From: an uncultured Bacteroides sp.
Lineage (GTDB): Bacteria > Bacteroidota > Bacteroidia > Bacteroidales > Bacteroidaceae
DNA: 64,000 nucleotides
Assembly: GCA_949289265.1 (NCBI GenBank)
Contig: CASENE010000060.1
Span: forward strand, 1-64,000
Reading direction: 5' to 3'
Positions within the stretch are counted from its first letter, which is position 1; each line of letters starts with the position of its first letter. Below, in pieces: positions 59,153 through 64,000 of the stretch. The position numbers and the translations under genes are program-made. Below the pieces are notes generated by a model. The model worked only from the letters and a program-made list of their open reading frames with translations, was not told the DNA's origin and did no database searches.

Positions 59153-61777
59153 TCAGCGGCCCCGCACGATGCGCTTGATGTCGTTCAACTTGTTCAGCGC
59201 TTCCAGCGGAGTGAGGTTGTCGACGTCGAGGTTCAGGATTTCGTCGCGGATTTGGCAGAGCACGGGGTCTTCCAGTTGGAAGAAGCTGAGCTGCATGCCC
59301 CCGGCCGAGGCGGCCCCTTCGGTGATGGTCTTGCCGCTGACGGCGCCGGCCTGGCGGTTTTCCTGCTCCAGCTGGTGCAGGATTTCGTCGGCGCGGCGCA
59401 CAATGCTTTTGGGCATGCCGGCCATTCGCGCCACGTGGATGCCAAAGCTGTGTTCGCTGCCGCCCCGCTCCAGGCGACGGAGGAAGATGACGCGGTTGTC
59501 CACCTCTTTGACGGCCACGTTGTAGTTCTTGATGCGGCGGAAGCTCTTCTCCATCTCGTTCAGCTCGTGGTAGTGCGTGGCAAAGAGGGTGCGTGCCCGC
59601 GCCCGGGGGTGCTCGTGGATGTATTCCACGATGGCCCAGGCGATGGAGATGCCGTCGTAGGTGGACGTGCCGCGCCCCAGTTCGTCAAACAGGACCAGGC
59701 TGCGGGGCGAGAGGTTGTTGAGGATATTGGCCGCCTCGTTCATCTCTACCATGAAGGTGGACTCGCCCACCGATATGTTGTCGCTGGCGCCCACGCGGGT
59801 GAATATCTTGTCCACCAGCCCCACGTGCGCGCTCTCTGCCGGCACGAAGCTGCCGATTTGCGCCATCAGGGTGATGAGGGCCGTCTGGCGCAGGAGGGCC
59901 GATTTGCCGGCCATGTTGGGTCCGGTGATGATGATGATTTGTTGGGTTTCCGTGTCCAGGAGCACATCGTTGGCCACGTAGACTTCGCCGGCAGGCAGCT
60001 GGCGCTCAATGACAGGATGCCGGCCTTGGCGTATGTCCAGCACGTCGTCGGCGGCGATGACGGGGCGGATATACTTGTTGTCGCGCGCCACGGTGGCGAA
60101 CGACAGCAGGCAGTCCAGGCGGGCCAGCTGGTTGGCGTCTATCTGGATGGGCGGGATAAAGTCCACCAGGGCCTGCACCAACTCGTTGTACAGCTGCCCT
60201 TCGAGCACCAGTATCTTGTCTTCCGCCCCCAGGATTTTCTCTTCGTATTCCTTCAGTTCCTGCGTGATATATCGCTCGGCGTTGGCCAAAGTCTGCTTGC
60301 GTATCCACTCGGGCGGCACCTTGTCCTTGTGGGTGTTTCGCACCTCGATGTAGTAGCCGAAAACGTTGTTGTATCCAATCTTCAGGCTGGGGATGCCCGT
60401 CTGCTCGCTCTCGCGCTGCTGGAGCTGCAGCAGGTAGTCCTTGCCCGAATAGGCGATGCGGCGCAGCTCGTCCAGCTCGCTGTTGAAGCCCGTGCGGATG
60501 ACGCCCCCCTTGTTGACCATCAGGGGCGGGTCGCTGTTGATTTCGCGTTCGATGCGGTCGCGCACGGACTGGCACAGGTTCAGCTGCTCGCCAATGTGGT
60601 TCAGGCTGGCGTTATCAGCCTCCAGGCAGGCGTTTTTGATGGGCTCGACGGCCTGTAGGGCTGTCTTGAGGGCCACCAGTTCGCGGGGCGAGACGCGCCC
60701 CACGGCCACCTTGGACAGGATGCGTTCCATGTCGCCCACGCGGCGCAGCTGGTCTTCCACCAAGTCCTTGAAGTCGGGGTGGCGGAAGAAGTACTCCACC
60801 ACGTCCAACCGCGCGTCGATGGGCCGCTTGTCCTTCAGGGGAAAGAGCAGCCAGCGCTTCAGCAGGCGGGCGCCCATGGGGCAGATGGTCTTGTCGATGA
60901 CGCCCAGCAGGCTGCTTCCGCCCTCGTTCATCGGGGCTGTCAGCTCCAGGCTGCGCACGGTGAACTTGTCCAGGCGGACGTATTTGTCTTCCTCGATGCG
61001 GGCCAGCGACGTGATGTGTCCGGTCTGCGTGTGCTGCGTCAGGATGAGGTATTGCAGGATGGCCCCGGAGGCGATGATGCCGTTGACCAGTTGGTCTACG
61101 CCGAAGCCCTTCAGGTTCTTCACCTCGAAGTGCTTCAGCAGCCGCTCGCGGGCGGTGGATTCGGTGAACACCCAGTCGTCCAGCTCGTAGGTAAAGAATT
61201 TGTTGCCAAAGCAGCTCTCGAACTGTGCCCGCTTGCCGCGCTCAAACAGCACCTCCTTGGGGCCAAAATTTGCCAGCAGCTTGTCCACCTGGTCGGCGGT
61301 GCCTTCGGCCGTCAGGAACTCGCCCGTAGAAATATCCAGGAACGACACTCCACACACCCGCCCCTTGCCAAAATGCACGGCGGCCAGGAAGTTGTTTTCC
61401 TTGTAGTTCAGCACGTTGTCGTTGATGGAGACGCCGGGCGTCACCAGCTCGGTGATTCCCCGCTTCACCAACTTCTTGGCCAGTTTCGGGTCTTCCAGCT
61501 GGTCGCAGATGGCCACGCGCTTGCCTGCCCGGATGAGCTTGGGCAAATACGTGTCGAGCGCGTGGTGCGGAAAGCCCGCCATCTCGATGGTCTGCCCGCC
61601 CTTGCCGTTGTTGCGCTTGGTCAGGGTGATGCCCAGTATCTCGGCGGCCACCACGGCATCGGTCGAATAGGTCTCGTAGAAGTCCCCGCAGCGGAACAGC
61701 ATCACGGCGTCCGGGTGCTTGGCCTTGAGGTCGAGAAACTGCTTCATCATGGGGGTGAGAACGATGTCTTTGTCCAT
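59153..61777 (-). CDS. mutS: DNA mismatch repair protein MutS
   Basis: 874 residues. Mismatch-binding N-terminus with [10 protein letters not shown] (Phe-x-Glu), connector and lever domains, Walker [14 protein letters not shown] at about 619, Walker [23 protein letters not shown] and [10 protein letters not shown]. The C-terminal helix-turn-helix ([24 protein letters not shown]) ends within a few residues of the stop. MutS recognises mismatches and recruits MutL. A -7 element (61861-61868) lies upstream, and a 22-bp array abuts its stop. Confidence 0.98.
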   Translation of the reverse strand: MDKDIVLTPMMKQFLDLKAKHPDAVMLFRCGDFYETYSTDAVVAAEILGITLTKRNNGKGGQTIEMAGFPHHALDTYLPKLIRAGKRVAICDQLEDPKLAKKLVKRGITELVTPGVSINDNVLNYKENNFLAAVHFGKGRVCGVSFLDISTGEFLTAEGTADQVDKLLANFGPKEVLFERGKRAQFESCFGNKFFTYELDDWVFTESTARERLLKHFEVKNLKGFGVDQLVNGIIASGAILQYLILTQHTQTGHITSLARIEEDKYVRLDKFTVRSLELTAPMNEGGSSLLGVIDKTICPMGARLLKRWLLFPLKDKRPIDARLDVVEYFFRHPDFKDLVEDQLRRVGDMERILSKVAVGRVSPRELVALKTALQAVEPIKNACLEADNASLNHIGEQLNLCQSVRDRIEREINSDPPLMVNKGGVIRTGFNSELDELRRIAYSGKDYLLQLQQRESEQTGIPSLKIGYNNVFGYYIEVRNTHKDKVPPEWIRKQTLANAERYITQELKEYEEKILGAEDKILVLEGQLYNELVQALVDFIPPIQIDANQLARLDCLLSFATVARDNKYIRPVIAADDVLDIRQGRHPVIERQLPAGEVYVANDVLLDTETQQIIIITGPNMAGKSALLRQTALITLMAQIGSFVPAESAHVGLVDKIFTRVGASDNISVGESTFMVEMNEAANILNNLSPRSLVLFDELGRGTSTYDGISIAWAIVEYIHEHPRARARTLFATHYHELNEMEKSFRRIKNYNVAVKEVDNRVIFLRRLERGGSEHSFGIHVARMAGMPKSIVRRADEILHQLEQENRQAGAVSGKTITEGAASAGGMQLSFFQLEDPVLCQIRDEILNLDVDNLTPLEALNKLNDIKRIVRGR

Positions 61778-61860
61778 AAGAGAAAGTAATGCTTCTTGCT
61801 TGTTGCCGGGTTCAATGCATCTGGCGACGGGCAGGCCCCGGCGGCCCGCTTCGCATCCGG

Positions 61861-61868
61861 CAAAGATA
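61861..61868 (-). promoter_or_regulatory. Bacteroidetes-type -7 element for mutS
   Basis: TATCTTTG on the minus strand, about 85 bp from the ATG. Confidence 0.65.
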
Positions 61869-62060
61869 GCCTTTTTTTGCCGAAAACGCGGCCCCCGCCG
61901 CCGAAATGCGCGGAAAAATGCGGCGGCCCCAGCGCCTTCCCCGCCCGGGGAACAGAGGGGGAAAGGCGGAGAGAAGCGTTAAAGGCTCTTTCAAAGGGCT
62001 AAAGCATGTTATAAAACGGAGATTTTTTGCCCGAATATTTGCAAAGTTGACAGAAAGCGC

Positions 62061-62068
62061 TACCTTTG
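62061..62068 (+). promoter_or_regulatory. Complete Bacteroidetes promoter for a short RNA
   Basis: TACCTTTG at -7 and TTTG at 62038-62041, 19 bp apart, match the sigma-ABfr consensus (-33 TTTG, -7 TAnnTTTG). Confidence 0.75.
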
Positions 62069-62074
62069 CAATGT

Positions 62075-62137
62075 GTTTTTCATAGTATTAGATTTAAGGT
62101 TAACAAAAGGTTGGGCTCGGCGGAGCCCATTTTTTTT
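62075..62137 (+). ncRNA. Predicted short RNA of about 63 nt
   Basis: A complete promoter is followed by an AT-rich stretch (with TAGATTTAAGGTTAAC) and then a terminator hairpin: GGGCTC/GAGCCC at 62113-62128 with eight Ts. No gene follows on this strand, so the transcript should be free-standing. I cannot place it in a known RNA family; it might also be an orphaned leader. Confidence 0.65.
62113..62137 (+). terminator. Terminator of the predicted short RNA
   Basis: GGGCTC GGCG GAGCCC hairpin followed by ATTTTTTTT. Confidence 0.85.
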
Positions 62138-62194
62138 GCCCGTACCCCGCGAGGGGACTCCCCGCCCCGGCCGGAGGGACATGCCGGGAGGGCA

Positions 62195-62245
62195 GAAAAA
62201 AAGGATGCGTCCGTCTGTCTTGCAGGCGGGCGCATCCTTTTTCTG
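62195..62245 (-). terminator. Terminator downstream of tRNA-Gln
   Basis: AGGATGCG and CGCATCCT stem with A-run/T-run on both sides, so it could work in either direction. On the minus strand it directly follows the tRNA. Confidence 0.85.
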
Positions 62246-62249
62246 TGTG

Positions 62250-62320
62250 TTGGACTACCAAGATTCGAACTTGGACAAACAGAACCAAAATCTGTTGTGC
62301 TACCATTACACCATAGTCCA
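62250..62320 (-). tRNA. tRNA-Gln (anticodon TTG)
   Basis: Cloverleaf read by eye: acceptor TGGACTA/TAGTCCA (7 bp), D arm GTGT/GCAC, anticodon arm ACAGA-TTTTGGT-TCTGT with TTG anticodon, T arm CCAAG-TTCGAAT-CTTGG. The 3' CCA is not encoded, as is usual for Bacteroidetes tRNAs. It reads CAA (and possibly CAG). Confidence 0.95.
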
Positions 62321-62349
62321 AACAAGGCGCTTTCTGTTAAAAAGCGGTG

Positions 62350-62357
62350 CAAAGATA
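62350..62357 (-). promoter_or_regulatory. Bacteroidetes-type -7 element for tRNA-Gln
   Basis: TATCTTTG on the minus strand, 30 bp upstream of the mature tRNA 5' end. Confidence 0.6.
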
Positions 62358-62504
62358 AGGGGTTGCGCAGATATATGCAAATTTTGGGGCATATTTTTTA
62401 CGCCGCCCCCGTGCTTGAGGCCAAGGGGCAGAGCCGGTTAGGCCCGCCGGGGGAGGGACGGAGAGCGTCTCCGCGCCCGCCCCGGCACGCCCGCAGGGGC
62501 TCTC

Positions 62505-63797
62505 TTACTTGGCTATCACCAGGTAGTAGTTCTTCTTGCCGCGCTGCACCAGCAGGTATTTGCCGTCCAGCAGGTCGTTGGCGGTGACCATCTGGTCGAA
62601 GGCCGTCAGCTTTTCCTTGTTGAGCGACACGCCTCCGCCCTGCACCAGCTTGCGCATCTCGCCCTTCGAGGCGAAGACGGGCGCGCTTTCCACGAAGAGG
62701 TCTACAGCCTTGACGCCGGCGCCCAACGCGTCGCGCGACACTTCAAACTGCGGCACGCCCTCGAACACGGACAGCAGCGTCTGCTCGTCCAGCTTCTTCA
62801 GCGCGTCGCTCGTGCCCCCGCCGAAGAGGATGTTGGAGGCCTCGACGGCGGCGTTGTAGTCGTCCTCGCTGTGCACCATGACGGTGACCTCGCGGGCCAG
62901 GCGCTTCTGCAGCAGGCGCAGGTGAGGCGCCTCGGCGTGCTGTGCGGTGAGAGCCTCTATCTCGTCCTTGGGCAGGGCGGTGAATATCTTGATGTAGCGG
63001 GCGGCGTCTTCGTCGCTGACGTTCAGCCAGAACTGATAGAACTTGTAGGGCGAGGTATAGCGGGGGTCCAGCCATACGTTGCCGCTCTCGGTCTTGCCGA
63101 ACTTGCCGCCGTCGGCCTTGGTGATGAGGGGGCAGGTCAGGGCGTAGACCTCGCCGCCGTTGGTGCGGCGGATGAGTTCGGCGCCGGTAGTGATGTTTCC
63201 CCACTGGTCGCTGCCGCCCATCTGCAGCTTGCAGCCCTTGGTCTCGTAGAGGTGCAGGAAGTCATAGCCCTGCAGCAGCTGGTAGGTGAACTCGGTGAAC
63301 GACAGGCCGTCGCGCGCTTCGCCGTTGAGGCGCTTCTTCACGCTGTCCTTGGCCATCATGTAGTTGACGGTGATGTGCTTGCCTACTTCGCGGGCGAAGT
63401 CCAGAAAGGAGAAGTCCTTCATCCAGTCGTAGTTGTTGACCAGTTCGGCATGGTTGGGCGCGTCCGAGTCGAAGTCCAGGAACTTGGCCAGTTGCTTCTT
63501 CATGCCTTCGATGTTGTGCCGCAGCGTCTCCTCGGTCAGCAGGTTGCGTTCCTGCGACTTGCCCGAGGGGTCGCCAATCATGCCCGTGGCGCCGCCGATG
63601 AGGGCCAGCGGCTTGTGGCCGCAACGCTGGAAGTGGCGCAGGATCATCACGCTGCACAGGTGTCCGATGTGCAACGAGTCGGCCGTGGGGTCGAAGCCGA
63701 TGTAAGCAGTCACTTGTTCCTTGGCCAGCAGTTCTTCCGTGCCGGGCATCATGTCGTGGAGCATGCCACGCCATCTTAATTCTTCTACGAAATTCAT
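62505..63797 (-). CDS. tyrS: Tyrosyl-tRNA synthetase
   Basis: 430 residues. Class I motifs: HIGH box at residues 43-46 (DSLHIGHLC) and KFGKT (231-235) as the KMSKS equivalent. [12 protein letters not shown] lies in the Rossmann domain. A C-terminal S4 RNA-binding domain ([17 protein letters not shown], about 365-430) completes it. It charges tRNA-Tyr. Its -7 element TACTTTTG is at 63843-63850. Confidence 0.98.
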   Translation of the reverse strand: MNFVEELRWRGMLHDMMPGTEELLAKEQVTAYIGFDPTADSLHIGHLCSVMILRHFQRCGHKPLALIGGATGMIGDPSGKSQERNLLTEETLRHNIEGMKKQLAKFLDFDSDAPNHAELVNNYDWMKDFSFLDFAREVGKHITVNYMMAKDSVKKRLNGEARDGLSFTEFTYQLLQGYDFLHLYETKGCKLQMGGSDQWGNITTGAELIRRTNGGEVYALTCPLITKADGGKFGKTESGNVWLDPRYTSPYKFYQFWLNVSDEDAARYIKIFTALPKDEIEALTAQHAEAPHLRLLQKRLAREVTVMVHSEDDYNAAVEASNILFGGGTSDALKKLDEQTLLSVFEGVPQFEVSRDALGAGVKAVDLFVESAPVFASKGEMRKLVQGGGVSLNKEKLTAFDQMVTANDLLDGKYLLVQRGKKNYYLVIAK

Positions 63798-63842
63798 CGA
63801 ATGAGTGTATTGGTTTTAAAACGGTTATAATGATTGACGGTG

Positions 63843-63850
63843 CAAAAGTA
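63843..63850 (-). promoter_or_regulatory. Bacteroidetes-type -7 element for tyrS
   Basis: TACTTTTG on the minus strand, 46 bp from the ATG. Confidence 0.65.
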
Positions 63851-63924
63851 CGACTCTTTATCTGAAGAAACAACTCTTGCGGCGGGGAATTTGCGCCCGC
63901 CCGTCCCCCCGGCCCCGCCCCGCC

Positions 63925-64000
63925 GACCGGGCATTACTATGCCCGCTTGCGGGGACTACCGTGCCAGCCTGCCGGGACTACTGTGCCAGCCGCCGGGGAT
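63925..64000. repeat. 22-bp palindromic-core tandem array, locus 11 (at least 3 units, cut by window edge)
   Basis: Units start at 63925, 63947 and 63969; a fourth begins at 63991 and runs off the window. Confidence 0.9.

Overview
The window is chromosomal DNA of a GC-rich member of the order Bacteroidales, most likely Bacteroidaceae. Three things point there: SusC/SusD pairs with a hybrid two-component regulator (HTCS), many lipoboxes ending in SC/AC, and promoters with the Bacteroidetes -7 element TAnnTTTG (at least 18 copies placed sensibly upstream of genes). No phage, conjugative element, CRISPR array, rRNA operon or complete transposase gene is visible.

Layout. 1-8.6 kb: a truncated lipoprotein gene, an outer-membrane beta-barrel receptor, a polysaccharide flippase overlapping a DUF559 nuclease-like gene, ruvB and rmuC. 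8.9-15.4 kb: a MarR regulator and a four-domain sulfur-transfer flavoprotein (CoA-disulfide reductase, rhodanese, TusA, DsrE), an M28 peptidase, a SpmA-SpmB type membrane protein and ybeY. 15.5-37 kb: a polysaccharide utilisation locus (PUL) on the minus strand, in transcription order GH2, HTCS, SusC, SusD, GH43, GH172 (DUF2961), GH43, an unassigned probable alpha/alpha-barrel glycosidase, aldose 1-epimerase and GH78. This enzyme set suggests a substrate rich in arabinose and rhamnose, such as a pectic side chain, an arabinogalactan or a gum. 37-64 kb: GH20, mnmG, apt, uvrC, dtd, a MazG-like gene, deoC, a secreted DnaJ-zinc-motif protein, a polyprenyl diphosphate synthase, polA, small envelope proteins, ychF, an ORF6N gene, a ketopantoate-reductase-like gene, lgt, mutS, a short predicted RNA, tRNA-Gln and tyrS.

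The most unusual content is between the genes. At least six families of short-period repeats occupy the intergenic DNA. The most striking is a tandem 22-bp unit with a palindromic core (for example GGGACTATAGTCCC). It occurs at eleven loci, usually as exactly four units, with GGG and CCC blocks alternating every 11 bp. Other families are a MITE-like element with terminal inverted repeats, a TAATCAC heptad family, a TTGAC/GAG-CTACAAG family, a GGAGTTAG hairpin, a CTCGTAG heptad array and a GCGGATTAC hairpin. Several are built as long imperfect inverted repeats, and many run exactly into, or even supply, the stop codon of the neighbouring gene. I regard this repeat system as the best candidate for something undescribed. 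Family and function calls come from reading motifs; no search was run.
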